A stretch of 64,000 bases of DNA from Dugong dugon (lineage: Eukaryota; Chordata; Mammalia; Sirenia; Dugongidae), in contig CM057480.1 in the NCBI GenBank assembly GCA_030035585.1, positions 6,999,001 to 7,063,000 of the forward strand, written 5' to 3'. Every line of letters starts with the position of its first letter. The stretch's first letter is position 1. The translations under genes were made by a program, and so were the position numbers. Below are positions 9,906-20,924 of the stretch, piece by piece. The notes below the pieces were generated by a model that was not told the origin of the DNA, made no database searches, and saw only the letters and a list, made by a program, of their open reading frames with translations.

Positions 9906-11820
9906 AAACAGCCAGCATCTAGTGCGTGTAAAAAAAAAAAAAAAAGTTTGGTTGATACCAAACTTCTCAGAAACTCTTCTAAGACCTGGAAGTAATTTCT
10001 GCAGATGTTGGGGGGGACCTGTGAATCATTCAGATTAATACTCAGGGGGCGGCCAGAAAGAAGCAGAAGAGTACAAGAAAACCTTGAAGAAAAGGACCTG
10101 GTGTGTTATTTTTCCCTGCTGGCACCTCTCAGGACTACTTCTTGTTCCACAGTTTCCCAGTTAGAAAAGCAGATCCACAAACACACCGCAATTCAGAGAT
10201 GCCTGAGGTAGAAGTTCTGATTCCAGCATGGAGAGAGGCTGGAAGTTTCCTCCAGAAGACAGGTGTGTTTAGAACGACTCCAGTGCAATACCATACACAG
10301 GACTAACTGGTTTCTGTGCTGCCTACTAGCTCCTCTATATTTAACTGTCATGAAAATGGAAAAGAAAATATTAGGCATAAATGTCCAGAAGTTTAAAAGT
10401 AATGTTGCAAAAACACTCAACTCAAAGCAAAGTCTTGCAGACCAGCCACAAGACTCTTTGGAGTCATTGAAATCACTGCAGATTAGAAATATCCCTTCCT
10501 CTCCCAAACTATGTCCTTGCTGACTCCGTGATCCTCATTTTCCAATCGATCAGGATTCTTACTAGAAAGAAGAGATGATTTTAGTGAAAGCAGCAGTGGG
10601 TTTCAATTTCACAGAGGATGGAGCATTCTGACAGCACCTGAGAGAAACAACTGTCCCCTGAGAAATTTAGAATCAAACCAGTCCAGCCCTCACACGAGTG
10701 GACACACACAGCCAGGCATCCGACAGCTTAGAGGGCCCCAGGCCCATGTTCTCAGACTGGATGAGCATCCCAAAAGGAACAAATGGAATTTTGAAATCCA
10801 AGATGGACCATTTCTGGACAAGACTCAAGAGGCGGCTTTCGGGAGATGCTTTCATAGCTGGGCAGCAGATGCCTCTGCTGGTCTTGGGGGGCCTTGCCGC
10901 ACACTGCCTGCAGCCTGGAATGTTCCATCAGCAGGCCTGCATCCTCATGCCCCTGCCATGTCTGGTCCACTAAGCAGTACCTGTGTCTGGCTGAAGGGGG
11001 CACCAGAAACCTTTTGTTTTGAGAGCCTGGGGCTGGATGCCGCAGGCCGCTCAACCCCTCCTGTCGGGCTTTTACTCTACCCTTGGAATAAAGTTTCAGA
11101 GAAAGAGATAGGCATGTGGAGGCAAAGTACCTGATGAAAGCCAACATCAGAAAGTCTCAGACAGCTCTAAGAGGCTTTCTGGAAACACCCAGGAGATGAA
11201 AGCCAGGCTTGTGCAAAGAGCCAGAGATACGGATGTCTAGTCAGTGACTGGAAACCCCATTTGTAAGTGCAAGCAGGCCCATAAATGTCTGCTTGGCAGC
11301 AGGCTGGCAGGAAAAAGAATTCGATATGTTCCTAATTTTGCCCTAGGGTGTAGTGAAATGTACCCCTGACTCCTGGTTAAAGCCTCCACTGTGTCATCAC
11401 CAGGGAACGGTCCTGTGCAACCTCATCGATACCCCCAGGGTGGAGAGGGCACTCTGGCTTGCTCCCTCTGGGTGCAGTCTTATCAATATCAGATTTTAGC
11501 TACAGGGTCCTCCCCACCCTCTGGCCCCATCCTCCTCCATACTCACCTCCTACCCAGCCACACAGCTTTGTTTTGTATCCAAAAAGAAAAATGCAATAGA
11601 AAACACAAGACAGGGAGAGTAACACAGGAACCATCCTACCAAGGGACCCTGAGCAGCCGGTGAACGTAACACCGATTTCTGAATCTAACAATGCAGCAAA
11701 GTCACCTGGGAGTGCATTAAAACCCAGACTCTATGCTTGTCCAGGCTGGGAATATTTCTGGAAGGACACATAAGAAACTGGTGACAGTGGTTGCCTTTGG
11801 GGAGGGGAAATGAATATTTG
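9906..11820. other. Mostly unique intronic sequence
   Basis: There is an A-run near 9931 and a small palindrome, GTTTGGTTGATACCAAAC, at about 9947-9964. A fragment at about 11660-11735 resembles a MER5-type hAT MITE but is too short to assign. No exon-like frame is supported. Confidence 0.45.
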
Positions 11821-11821
11821 G

Positions 11822-11925
11822 TCGATCATGGGGACAGCGAGGGACTGGACAGCATTTCATTCCATTGTGGCGTGTGGTCGCCAGGAGTTGGGGGCTGACT
11901 TGATGCCAACTAACAACAACATAAT
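11822..11925 (+). mobile_element. RTE 3' tail fragment
   Basis: Contains GACAGCATTTCATTCCATTG and ends with a TGCCAACTAACAACAACA tail. This matches the terminal part of the RTE at 5495-6505. Confidence 0.75.
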
Positions 11926-12024
11926 TCATGAAATTTGTTTTACATTATGAAGATCACATATTAAGTTTTAAAAAGGCAATATCTTAGAACATGCCTTGGA
12001 GGTCTTTAACGTCACATATATGTA

Positions 12025-12183
12025 TGGAGTCCTGGTGGTACAGTGGTTAAGCGTTCAGCTGCTAACCGAAAGGTCGGCAGTCTGAACCCATCAGCCACTC
12101 CTTGGAAACTCTATGGGGGTAGTTCTACTCTGTCCTGTAGGGTCACTATGAGTTGCAACCAACTCGACAGCAATGGGTTTTTT
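12025..12183 (+). mobile_element. AfroSINE, full length
   Basis: Head GGAGTCCTGGTGGTACAGTG, B-box region GGTCGGCAGTCTGAACCC, tail CACTATGAGTTGCAACCAAC, then a T-rich end. Confidence 0.92.
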
Positions 12184-12252
12184 ATATAGATTTACCTTTT
12201 TTTGGAAACAGCTGCATAGTATTCCCTAATATAGCCGTAGCTTTATTTAACC

Positions 12253-12420
12253 CAGGGTTTCTCAATCTTGGCACGGATGACATCTTGGGCTGAATAATTC
12301 TTTGCTGTGATAGGCTGTCCTATAGGATGTTTAGCAGCATCCCTGGCCTTTACCCACTAGGGTCCAGTAGCAACCATAGGTCCCCTGGGGAGTAAAATCG
12401 CCTTTGGTTAAGAACCACAG
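12253..12420 (+). mobile_element. hAT-Charlie-type MITE
   Basis: Begins CAGGGTTTCTCAATCTTGGC and ends GGTTAAGAACCACAG, consistent with short hAT terminal inverted repeats. It is the same family as 8152-8381 in the opposite orientation, and is nested in the antisense L1. Confidence 0.75.
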
Positions 12421-12421
12421 C

Positions 12422-12695
12422 TTAAAAAAAAAAACAACAAAGAAACTCATTGTCCTTAAGTCGATTTCAACTCACAGCGACCTCATATTACAGAGTAGAA
12501 CTGCTTGATAGGGGTTTTCTTGGCTATAATCTTGATAGGGTCACTATGACTCGGAATCGACTCAACGGCAACGGGTTTAATGTTTATGGAAGTAGATCAC
12601 CAGGTCTTTCTTCTGTGGCGCTGCTGGGTGGGTTTGAACCACCAACCTTTAGGTTAGCAGATGAGTGAAAACAGTTTGTGTCACCTAGGACAGGC
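12422..12695 (-). mobile_element. AfroSINE (long variant) with a nested 45-bp SINE tail
   Basis: Antisense copy: A-run, AAACTCATTGTCC, GTTTTCTTGGCTATAATC, then the head end near GGTTTGAACCACCAACC. A plus-oriented SINE tail (12534-12578) splits it in the middle. Confidence 0.85.
12534..12578 (+). mobile_element. Severely 5'-truncated AfroSINE tail
   Basis: 45 bp starting GATAGGGTCACTATGACTCG and ending in CGGGTTT, in the opposite orientation to its host SINE. AATCTT before it and AATGTT after it look like a short TSD. Confidence 0.7.
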
Positions 12696-13389
12696 CTGAA
12701 CAGCCTTTTATTAACGGCCATTTAGCACACCCTCAGGTTTTTGCTTTGTTTTTTTACTAATACAAACAATCCTGCCAAAAATGTTTTTGGACATGTTCTT
12801 CATGTATGTATGACAATCCTAGAAGTGAAATTACTGGGTGAAAGCATATTCACATTTAAGACGTTTTGATATTTGCTGCCAAAATGATATCCAAAAAAGA
12901 TGAGTTTCTCTGCACAGGGAATCTGCCAACATAGATTATTATTAGTATTTAAAAAGAATGGAAATTATATTCGGTTGTTATCTTAATTTTTATTTCCCCT
13001 GCTACTAGTGGGTTGAATATCTTTTCATATATTTTCGGCTACTGCCTGCTCATATTCTTGGTGTATTTTTGTTTGTATTTTTACTACTGACTTGAAAAAC
13101 TCTTTATATTCTGAATATTAACCTACTGTCTGTTACAGATATTGTGAATATATTCTCTGAATCTATCATTGCCTTTATTTACAGTCTTTTGTTATGCTGA
13201 AGTTTAGATTTTATGCAGTCAAATCTACCCATCATTTCTTTTCTAGTTTCTTAGTTTTAACTCCAGGATTATAAAATGTCTCCTACACTGAAAAGAAACA
13301 TTTAGTTCCTTTTTTTTTTTTAAATAACTTTTAGCTCTTGAAGCATCCAGAATTTATTTTTGTAGATGGCATGAGCTAGGGCACACGGT

Positions 13390-13667
13390 TGTTGTTGTTG
13401 TTCGGGGCCGTCGAGTCGGTCCCAACTCATAGCGACCCTTTGTACAACAGAACGAAATGCTGCCTGGTCCTGCGCCGTCCTCACTATCATTGCTATGTTT
13501 GAGCCTATTGTGGTAGCCACCGTGCCAATCCATCTCATTAAGGGGCTTCCTCTTTTTTGCTGACCTTCTACCTTACCATACACGATGTCCTTCTCCAGGG
13601 ATTGGTCCCTCCCGATAACATGTCCAAAGTATGTGAGACGAAGTCTTGTCATCCTCGCTTCCAAGAA
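13390..13667 (-). mobile_element. RTE-type LINE 3' fragment with TSD
   Basis: The minus strand is open for about 90 codons of the RTE C-terminus, including MTRLRLTYFGHVIGRDQS. It ends in a GAACAACAACAACAA-type tail. GCACACGGT flanks it at 13381-13389 and 13668-13676. The insertion is in the antisense L1. Confidence 0.88.
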
Positions 13668-13789
13668 GCACACGGTAGAGTTCTAATTTTACCCAAATGA
13701 TCAATTGATTGTACTGTCATTATTCACAGGATAGCCCATCCTTTCCCCACTGGTTTAAAATGGCGCTTTTAACACAGACTTCTACCTAT

Positions 13790-14480
13790 TCACTTCTAAT
13801 CCATTGTCCACAGAGCAATCATCATAAGCTTTTAAAACATCTTAAAGCTCTAAAATTAAAACCTTTCAATACTTTCCCAACATCCTTGAATCAGCTCAAA
13901 ATCCTTTAATAAGGCCCAAAGGGGCTGCAAGTTCTGGTCCTTGCTGCTATGGACTGAATGTGTCCCCCTAAAATATGTGTTGAATCCTAACCCCTGTACT
14001 GGTGGATTTAATCCCATTTGGGAATGCTACATTAATGAGGTCATATCAGTGTGGGGTGTGTCTTAAACCCAATGACTTTTGAAATCTAACAAGAGCAGAT
14101 TAGACACAGGCAGAAGCAAGCACAAATAGGGGAAAGATAGATGCCACATGGAGATGGCCAAGAAACCTAGGAATGTTGGGGCTATAGAAGCTGAAAGAGA
14201 CAAGGATCTTCCCCCAGAGCCAACAGAGAGAGAGCCTGCCCCTATAGCTGGTGCCCTGAATCCAGACTTCTAGCCTCCTAAACTGTAAGAAAATAAATTT
14301 CTGTTTTTTAAAACCACCCACGTATGGTATGTCTGTTACAGCAGCACCAAGAAACTAAGACACTTGCGGCCTCTCCTTCTCTGGTCACACTGGTCTTCTC
14401 GGAGGTCCTCAACCATGCACCCCTCAGGAGCTCCCCATCCCACGCATTACTCTCTCTGTTCCTTTGCAACCTGTAACATA
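13790..14480 (+). mobile_element. L2 LINE fragment split by a solo LTR
   Basis: Weak L2-like sequence (13790-13944 and 14363-14480), for example CCATTGTCCACAGAGCAATC and TCTCTGGTCACACTGGTCTT. The CTTGC duplication around the LTR shows the two halves were once continuous. Confidence 0.5.
13945..14362 (+). mobile_element. Solo MaLR-like LTR with perfect 5-bp TSD
   Basis: Runs from TGCTATGGACTGAATGTGTC to GAAACTAAGACA with a poly-A signal AATAAA near 14292. CTTGC at 13940-13944 is repeated exactly at 14363-14367. Confidence 0.88.
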
Positions 14481-14502
14481 TCTATGTGCTTGCTGGGTGA
14501 CC

Positions 14503-14643
14503 TTGTGGATTATGTCCCCCAAAAGATATTAAAGTCCTAACCCCTTCGACCTCTGTGAACGTGACATTATTGGGAAAACAGGGTCTTTGCAGACGTAATC
14601 ACGTTAAGATCTGGTCATTAGAGTAGACTTTAATCCAATATGA
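14503..14643 (+). mobile_element. MLT1-type LTR 5' fragment
   Basis: Starts near GGATTATGTCCCCCAAAAG and carries GGGTCTTTGCAGACGTAATC. It stops abruptly at the poly-A side of the AfroSINE at 14649, with no continuation beyond that SINE. Confidence 0.75.
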
Positions 14644-14648
14644 CCCCT

Positions 14649-14815
14649 CCCCCCCAAAAAAACCAAACCCATTGCCATTGAGTCGATTCCAACTCACAGC
14701 GACCCTATAGGACAGAGTAGAACTTCCCCATAGGGTTTCTAAGGAGCAAATGGTGGATTCAAACTGCTGACCTTTTGGTTAGCAGCTGAGCTCTTAACCA
14801 CTGTGCCACCAGGGC
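14649..14815 (-). mobile_element. AfroSINE at the edge of inverted duplication copy A
   Basis: Full-length antisense copy. Its head abuts the duplicated core at 14816 exactly as the SINE at 35083-35240 abuts copy B. By eye the two SINEs are only about 87% identical. Confidence 0.9.
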
Positions 14816-15278
14816 AGGGGGAAGGCAGGAAGAAAAGGTGGGAAGAATGTTCTGGAGGATAAAATAGTCTGTGTGAAGGCCCAGAGGTGGGAGAGAAGGG
14901 AGAGGTTTTGAAAACTTCTTGATCAGCTCACAAGATGAGTTTTTGGTAGTGGTGGATATGGAAGAGCTGTTAACCATGAAAACTAAGTTAGTTCTGGTGT
15001 GCCAGGGTTTGCCGACTTTTCCCTCATTGCTAGAGAAATTAACGATGCAGTGAACACATGAATTTACCAGTTTCGTCTGGGTCTTCCATTACCTGAAGTT
15101 TGCAAGGCTAGAATCTTGATGACCGTAAACAATGGCGTGGCAGGGGCGTCTGACCTTGTCTAACTTCACAAGGAGGAAGAAGAATCAAGATCACCGGCCC
15201 AAGGCTGATTCCTATGAGGTAGAGGTCCGACACGCTTCCTCTTTCCAAACTTTTTACCAATTCTGACACCAGCCACCC
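14816..15278 (-). repeat. Inverted duplication, copy A core (matches 34621-35082)
   Basis: By hand alignment, 463 bp match the reverse complement of 34621-35082 with about 12 differences including one 1-bp indel. On the minus strand it runs from an ERVL-type primer-binding-site region (15257-15271, TGGTGTCAGAATTGG) through ERV internal sequence to an L2-like segment, ending at the SINE head. Confidence 0.9.
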
Positions 15279-15442
15279 CTCCCATAGCACTCTCTACTTC
15301 TCTGCTGAGTTTGATAATTCATTGCAATGGCCACACAGAATTCACAGACCATACTCACGATTATGGGGTTTATGAGGGAAGTAACAAGTTACAACTCAGA
15401 ATCAGGAACACTCAGTATACAGTTCTTCCATCAGGACAGCTT
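15279..15442 (-). mobile_element. ERVL-like LTR 3' end (copy A side)
   Basis: On the minus strand this matches the LTR end at 34457-34620, but only at about 85-87% by eye. Homology stops at GACAGCTT (15442), next to a short minisatellite. Confidence 0.75.
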
Positions 15443-15453
15443 TGGGATATAGG

Positions 15454-15570
15454 TGTGGATAGTCACCTCCCCGAGGAGACCCTGGAACACAGGGCTGTGG
15501 ATTGTCATCTCCCCAAGGAGACCCTGGGACACAGGGCTGTGGATGGTCACCTCCCCAAGGAGACCCTGGA
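15454..15570 (+). repeat. 42-bp minisatellite, about 2.8 copies
   Basis: Units start at 15454, 15496 and 15538 with TGTGGATAGTCACCTCCCC-like sequence. The unit length is a multiple of three, so the open frame over it repeats a 14-residue pattern. I do not regard that frame as coding. Confidence 0.9.
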
Positions 15571-15711
15571 GGAGTACATCATCAGAGAGCACCAAGGGCA
15601 GCTGAGACAACGTAGAGACACCACAGGGAACATGAGCGTTGAACCCCAAAGAGAAGGGTGTCTGCTGTGGGCTCTCGGCGCGGGCTCCTAGGATGATGGT
15701 AAGAGTAAAGG

Positions 15712-15925
15712 TAATAACTAGCATTCACTGACTGTTAGCTGTGTGCTGAGCTCTAAGCACTTTACATGTATTTGCCCACTTCATCCTCACGAGACTCTGA
15801 GGAAGGTACTATTACTCTCCTCATTTTACAAAAGAGAAACCGAGGCACAGAGCCATTAAATGATTTATGCTGATTACACAACTTGTGAGTCTTGAACCCA
15901 AGCGGCCTAGCTCCAGCATCCGCAC
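15712..15925 (-). mobile_element. MIR
   Basis: Well-preserved antisense MIR: GTGTGCTGAGCTCTAAGCAC, CTCCTCATTTTACAAAAGAG, and a TTGAACCCAAG end. Confidence 0.88.
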
Positions 15926-16204
15926 CTTAAAGCACGACAGCCTCTCATCACTATGGCAGTGATGACGCTCACTGTGGAGGCCTTGTCTCCAAAGGGTGCC
16001 CCAGGCTCAACACTGGCTACTGGACGTGTGTCAGCAAAATTGAACAGGACAGAGAGGGATGGGTGGGGAAGATGTCTGGGGGTCAGTGCCATGGAAGACC
16101 CCAGAGCGACAAAGGAAGCAAAGGCTGAGGCAAGGCAGGACGTGCAGAAGCCCAGGGAGCAATGTGGATGCCACATGGGGTGAGGAGACAACAGGAGTGG
16201 CAGT

Positions 16205-16395
16205 GACAGCCATCTACTGAACACCTACTACGTGCCAGACAGTCTGATGCTAGCAACAGCCCCATTGCGGCGAGGGGCACCGTGTTCCATTCACAGACAC
16301 AAGGAAACTGGGGCAGAGGTGGGTCACTTACCCAAGGAAGGTCACACAGACGCGAGGTGGTGGAATCAAGAAGCAAATCCAGGTCTACCTGACTC
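16205..16395 (-). mobile_element. MIR
   Basis: Antisense MIR: CTACTGAACACCTACTACGT through AAGGAAACTGGGGCAGAGG and AAGGTCACACAGACG. Confidence 0.8.
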
Positions 16396-16399
16396 TGAA

Positions 16400-16960
16400 G
16401 ATTCTGCAGAGAGTGAGCACGTTCCAGATGGATGGTGACAGGAAGCTGGTTTGGGTTGAAACGTCTCAACGGCTTGAGCTCACATTCAAGCGACCCAGGA
16501 TAGGGGCGTCTACCTCCAAGTTTTAGGAACCAAGTGTTCTCCCACAGGGGTATGTGAGAAGGTGATGACTGGAGGTGGCTACAAAGAACCAGTCCTGAGC
16601 CCATTAAACCTCAGGAGCAGAGGGATACCTGCCCCCTTTCTTCCTCTAAGGTTTCTTTGATTAAGTAACTTTCCCAACGAATGCTCAGAATCACATTGCA
16701 ATCAGCAGCTGACCTTCAATGAGACCAGATGCACGGGTGACAAGATGGGAGAAGGGACAAATCCATGGGGCCTTGAGGGGAGAGGAAGGGGATGAAGGGG
16801 ACAGCCCAAGAAAAGGCCACAAGGGCTTGGCCAGTGGGTCATCTGCAGCCCCCACAGCCACCTCTTCTTGTTTCACACGTGGATTTCCTTTCTGCCACAG
16901 CCTCTGATGGTACATTTTCCCTCCCTGACTTGACATTCCACAAGTGATTGCTGCTACCCT
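16400..16960. other. Intronic sequence, nothing recognised
   Basis: A 173-codon open frame on the minus strand (16083-16604) overlaps it. Much of that frame is antisense MIR and it has no family resemblance. Confidence 0.4.
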
Positions 16961-16964
16961 TTCT

Positions 16965-17160
16965 GAGAGTTTACCATATGCTACCTGCTTTACCACTTTT
17001 AACTAAGTTCCTCCTCAAAACAACCCTTGGAGGTAAGTACTAGTATAATCCTCCTTTTATGAGGAAACTGAAGCACAGAGAGGTTAAGTAACTTGCTCAA
17101 AGCCACACAGCCAGGTTGAGGAGCCAAGACTGGGACCCTGGCACGCTCCTTTAGTTCTCT
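16965..17160 (-). mobile_element. MIR
   Basis: Antisense MIR with TTATGAGGAAACTGAAGCAC, AGAGAGGTTAAGTAACTTGC and CAAAGCCACACAGCC. Confidence 0.88.
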
Positions 17161-17164
17161 GTCA

Positions 17165-18106
17165 AATATTCATAAAAAGAGAAGAGGGAAGGGGAACAAA
17201 GAACTGAAGTTTATAGTCATCACTCTTGCCATAAGCCACAAGTGGAAGTTAGGAGATTAATATTTTTATTTTTAAAAACCGTAAGGTGATAATTCTGATT
17301 AATAAGCAATCTGGGCAGTCGGATGCCACAAGGCCTTCATCCAGGAGCAGACAACTATTTCTGGCTCTTTCTGATAAACGAACGGAAGTGCAACTGTTGC
17401 CATTCCAACCACAGTGAGACCAGGCAACCAGATTCTACGCTCACAGAAGTCTCCGGTGTGAACCCCAGAGCAGAGCCCTGGGAGGGACCGTGTCTGATGC
17501 AGCCGAGCAAATCCGTGTCTGAATGGGCTACAGGTGGCCCACAGGTGGGCAGCTGTCGCCTGCAGCTTTCGTGAATTCTCAGGTGCACGCTGGGTTGAAC
17601 ACAACTTGTCCGACTCTCTGCAAAGACAGGAAGCAGCATTCTGGAGCAATGAAGACCAGGACTGACGGGAAACCATCCAGGCTGCAGTGGTCAACCAGAC
17701 AGGGAAGTGTGGAGAGTGTCTCCAAGACCCTGAGAGGTTTGGAAATGTGTCAGGCCTGTTACCATTTTACAAGCCAAACAAAGATCGTATGGGAGCAGAA
17801 AAAGGAGGAGAAAGTCTTTCTCTAAGAAGAGCCTGGCCAAACCCAAGCCACTTTCACCTGAAGAGTTTAGCTGCCCCGTAACACCGCCCTGAATTGATTT
17901 TTAAACCATTTGTCTGTCTGAATCTCACAAATGCTCTCTTTTTTTTTTTCAACACAGACTCTCGGTTTCCTGCTGTCTAGACTCCACTGGCCTGCTTAGT
18001 CCACACCCTTAGTCTAAACCTTCTCCTAATTACGGTTCATCAGTACTCCTGGGTGTTTTTCTGCTTCTCTTCAACGTTCTCTACCTGGACTATCCAATAT
18101 GGACAC
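17165..18106. other. Intronic sequence, nothing recognised
   Basis: Contains a T-run near 17940. No repeat or exon is assigned. Confidence 0.4.
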
Positions 18107-18119
18107 TAGCCACATGTGG

Positions 18120-18278
18120 GAGCCCTGGTGGTGCAGTGGTTAAGAGCTCGGCTGCTAACCAAAAGGTCGGCAGTTTGAATCCACCAGCTGCTCCTTGGAA
18201 ACCCTATGGGGCAGCTCTGCCCTGTCCTATAGGGTCGCTCTGAGTTGGAATCAGTTCGACAGCAACAGGTTAGCGGGT
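18120..18278 (+). mobile_element. AfroSINE with 13-bp TSD
   Basis: Near-consensus copy. TAGCCACATGTGG at 18107-18119 is repeated exactly at 18279-18291, which shows target-primed integration. Confidence 0.95.
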
Positions 18279-18564
18279 TAGCCACATGTGGCTACTGAGC
18301 CCTTGTTGCTGCAACTAGGGAAGTGAATTTTTAATTTAAGTTAATGAGTTTAAATGTAAATAGCCACATGTGCCTAGGACTACCATACTGCACAGTTCTG
18401 ACCTTCCGCCAAGCATTCCCTGCCCTCCTGTGGCCCAGACTGAAGGGGCCTCTCTCTCCTTCTTCACTCTCACCTGTTTCCTAGCATCTGCCATGTCTCC
18501 TTCCAGGTCTCATGCTCCTTGTGAGATGAAACCTCCTTGCATATCTAGACAAGGTCTAGGTCTA

Positions 18565-18989
18565 TGTCATGGATTGGATTGTGTTCCCCAAAACATATGT
18601 TTAAGTCCTAACTCCCCGGGACATGGGCACATGGCCTTGTTTGGATACAGGGTCTTTGCAGATGTAAGTAGTTAGCGTGAGGTCCTACTGGAGTAGGGCG
18701 GCTCCTAATCCAACAGGAGTGGTGTCCTTATAAAAAGGAGAAAAGTCACAAAGGGAAGATGGTCATGTGACCACGGAGGCAGAGATGGAGTTATGGGGCA
18801 AGTCAAGGAATGCCCGGGGCTACCAGAAGCTGGAGAGACAAGAAAGGATCCTCCCCTAGAGCCGTTGGAGACAGCATAGCCCTGCTGACACCCTCTTTGG
18901 ACTTTTAGCCTCCAGAACTGTGAGACAATAAACTTCTGACATTTTAAGCCACCGTTTGTGGTACTTTGCTGTGGCGGGAAACTAATACA
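18565..18989 (+). mobile_element. Solo MLT1/MaLR-type LTR
   Basis: Runs from TGTCATGGATTGGATTGTGT to GGGAAACTAATACA, with GGGTCTTTGCAGATGTAAG and a poly-A signal AATAAA near 18926. GTCTA before and GTCTC after fit a 5-bp TSD with one change. Confidence 0.85.
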
Positions 18990-19244
18990 GTCTCTTTACA
19001 TCCCCCAAAGCAACAACTCAATGACTCACTAAATGCTTGTCCTGTTCAGCTGGACCAGACCTCTGTGCCTTCTTAGATTAAGTACCTGGTTTCTAGGAAT
19101 GCTGTTCATACAGTCAGGACAGGTTAGTGATCTTCCACAGCTACTGGCTGGGGAGTGGCTGCTCCAGCCATACCTTCTGTTCTTTCCTGTGCAAATCCAA
19201 ATCTACTTCTGAAAAGCAGCTCTACTTACAGTCAACTGCCTCGG
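18990..19244. other. Intronic sequence, nothing recognised
   Basis: No assignable feature. Confidence 0.35.
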
Positions 19245-19440
19245 TTCAAAGCAGGTGCTGCCACCTTCTAGCTATGTGGTCTTGACTTTTCCCTGCCTCA
19301 ATTTCCTCATCCATATAATGGACACGATAAGAATACCTTATAAGGATGCTATAAGGATAAACTCGGTTAACACGTGTAAAGCAACATGGTTAACACAAAA
19401 TAAGTGAATAATAAATGGTGAAATAATATTAATAGCAAAC
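19245..19440 (+). mobile_element. MIR
   Basis: Sense MIR: CTAGCTATGTGGTCTTGAC, CCTCAATTTCCTCATCCAT, and an AATAAGTGAATAATAAATGG end. Confidence 0.8.
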
Positions 19441-19744
19441 TAACAGGCAAGGATTGACAGGTGAGCTTGGGTCTGGCATGAGCCTCGAGACTTAACACTA
19501 AATCATCAAATATCTAAAAAAATGTGCACATCCTTTGACAAAGTAATGCCACCTCCAGTAATTGATCCTATTGAAACCCTCATGGGTATAGGCCAAGCTT
19601 TATTCACAAGAACCATTATCACAGAGTGTTATAAAGGTGGAAAAAGTAGAAACAAACTAAATATCCAATAGTACACATTGATTAAGCAATTATGATTCAT
19701 CCTTATGACCAAATACTAGGTAGCTATTTGCCATTTGAAAAGTA

Positions 19745-19919
19745 TGGAGCCCTGGTGGCACAGTGGTTAAGAGCTCAGCTACTAACCAAAAAGTTGGCAG
19801 TTCGAATCCACCGGCCACTCTTTGGAAACCCTATGGGTCACTTCTACTCTGTCCTCTAGGGTCACTATGAGTCGGAATCAACTCAACAGCAATGGGTTTT
19901 TTTTTTTTTTTTTGGTTTT
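19745..19919 (+). mobile_element. AfroSINE with long T-rich tail
   Basis: GGAGCCCTGGTGGCACAGTG to CAACAGCAATGGG followed by about 18 T. An ATTTGAAAA repeat on both sides (about 19733 and 19920) is the likely TSD. Confidence 0.93.
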
Positions 19920-20223
19920 ATTTGAAAAAATGATTTTATAAAAGCGTATTTTATTGACACCAGAAAATGTTTATTTAGCTAAGAAAAAATAAATAAATAA
20001 AACTAAAGACAATGAAAATACAGGAAAGCATCACAGATAAAGTGTTAACTGTGAATATTTCCGGGTGGTCGCATTATGAGTGTTTTCTTTCCCTTTTGTG
20101 CTTTTTTTTTTTAACACGTCCGTGCTGAAAATACTACTTCTGTAATTATGGAAAAAAAGAACTTTTATAAATCTTGCTTTAATAACATGAAAAGATATGC
20201 ACAACATAGTAGTAAATATAGAC

Positions 20224-20379
20224 ACCAAAAAAACCCATTGCCTTTGAGTTGATTCTGACTCATAACGACCCTAGAGGACAAAACTGCCCCACAGAGTTTC
20301 CAAGGAGCAACTGGTGGATTCGAACTGCCAACCTTTTAGTTAGCAGCTGAGCTCTTAACCACTGTGCCACCAGGGCTCC
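20224..20379 (-). mobile_element. AfroSINE with TSD
   Basis: Antisense full-length copy. AAATATAGACA on the left and AAATACAGACA on the right form a near-perfect TSD. Confidence 0.93.
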
Positions 20380-20649
20380 AAATACAGACAAGGTCCCAAG
20401 AATGATTCTCAATGTGAAAATATACCTGCATGTAGACTGAGAGGAAAAACCGGCAGCCAAGTCCCCATCCTGTTCACAGGGGCTAACTCTAGTTTTTACT
20501 CAGGGTTTTAGGCGAGCGGAGCAGACGTTTTCGTCTCTCCAGGATAACGCCAGTTTATGCTCCTGACCTGGCCGGCTGGCTGACTGGCATCCCCCTCGCT
20601 CTCACAAGTGTCCTGGTAGATTTTACCTTTAACCTAAATATATATATTA

Positions 20650-20870
20650 AAAAACAAAACCAAACAAAACCCATTGCCATCAATTCTGACTCATACAGAC
20701 CCCATGTCTTATAGAGTAGAACTGCTCCATAGGGTTTTCTTGGCTGTAATCTTTATGGAAGCAGATCGCCAGGCCTTTCCTCCTCAGTGCTCTTACTCTA
20801 AGATGAGTAAGATGAGCAGCTGGGTGGGTTCAAACCGTCAACCTTTAGGTTAGTAGTCGAGTGTAATGGG
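20650..20870 (-). mobile_element. AfroSINE (long variant)
   Basis: Antisense: AACCCATTGCCATC, TTTTCTTGGCTGTAATCTTT, AGATCGCCAGGCCTTTCC, then a head with GGTTCAAACCGTCAACC. It contains a small AAGATGAGT duplication. Confidence 0.88.
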
Positions 20871-20924
20871 GTGTAAAAAGAGCACACTCACAACATCTCG
20901 TTAAAGCACTGTGGCTTACTGTAT

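Larger units (their letters stand above)
12190..13775 (-). mobile_element. Old L1, antisense, with three nested insertions
   Basis: Antisense of the L1 ORF2 C-terminal region and beyond: GCTGCATAGTATTCCCTAAT at the left, TTGAATATCTTTTCATATAT in the middle, and GATAGCCCATCCTTTCCCCA at the right. It is interrupted by a hAT MITE (12253-12420), an AfroSINE (12422-12695) and an RTE fragment (13390-13667). Confidence 0.8.

Noticed and set aside
9947-9964. 18-bp perfect palindrome as an operator
   Set aside because: A single short palindrome in A/T-rich intron sequence with no regulatory context is expected by chance.
16083-16604. 173-codon minus-strand open frame as a gene
   Set aside because: A large part is antisense MIR, there is no recognisable domain, and there are no splice-site or conservation cues.
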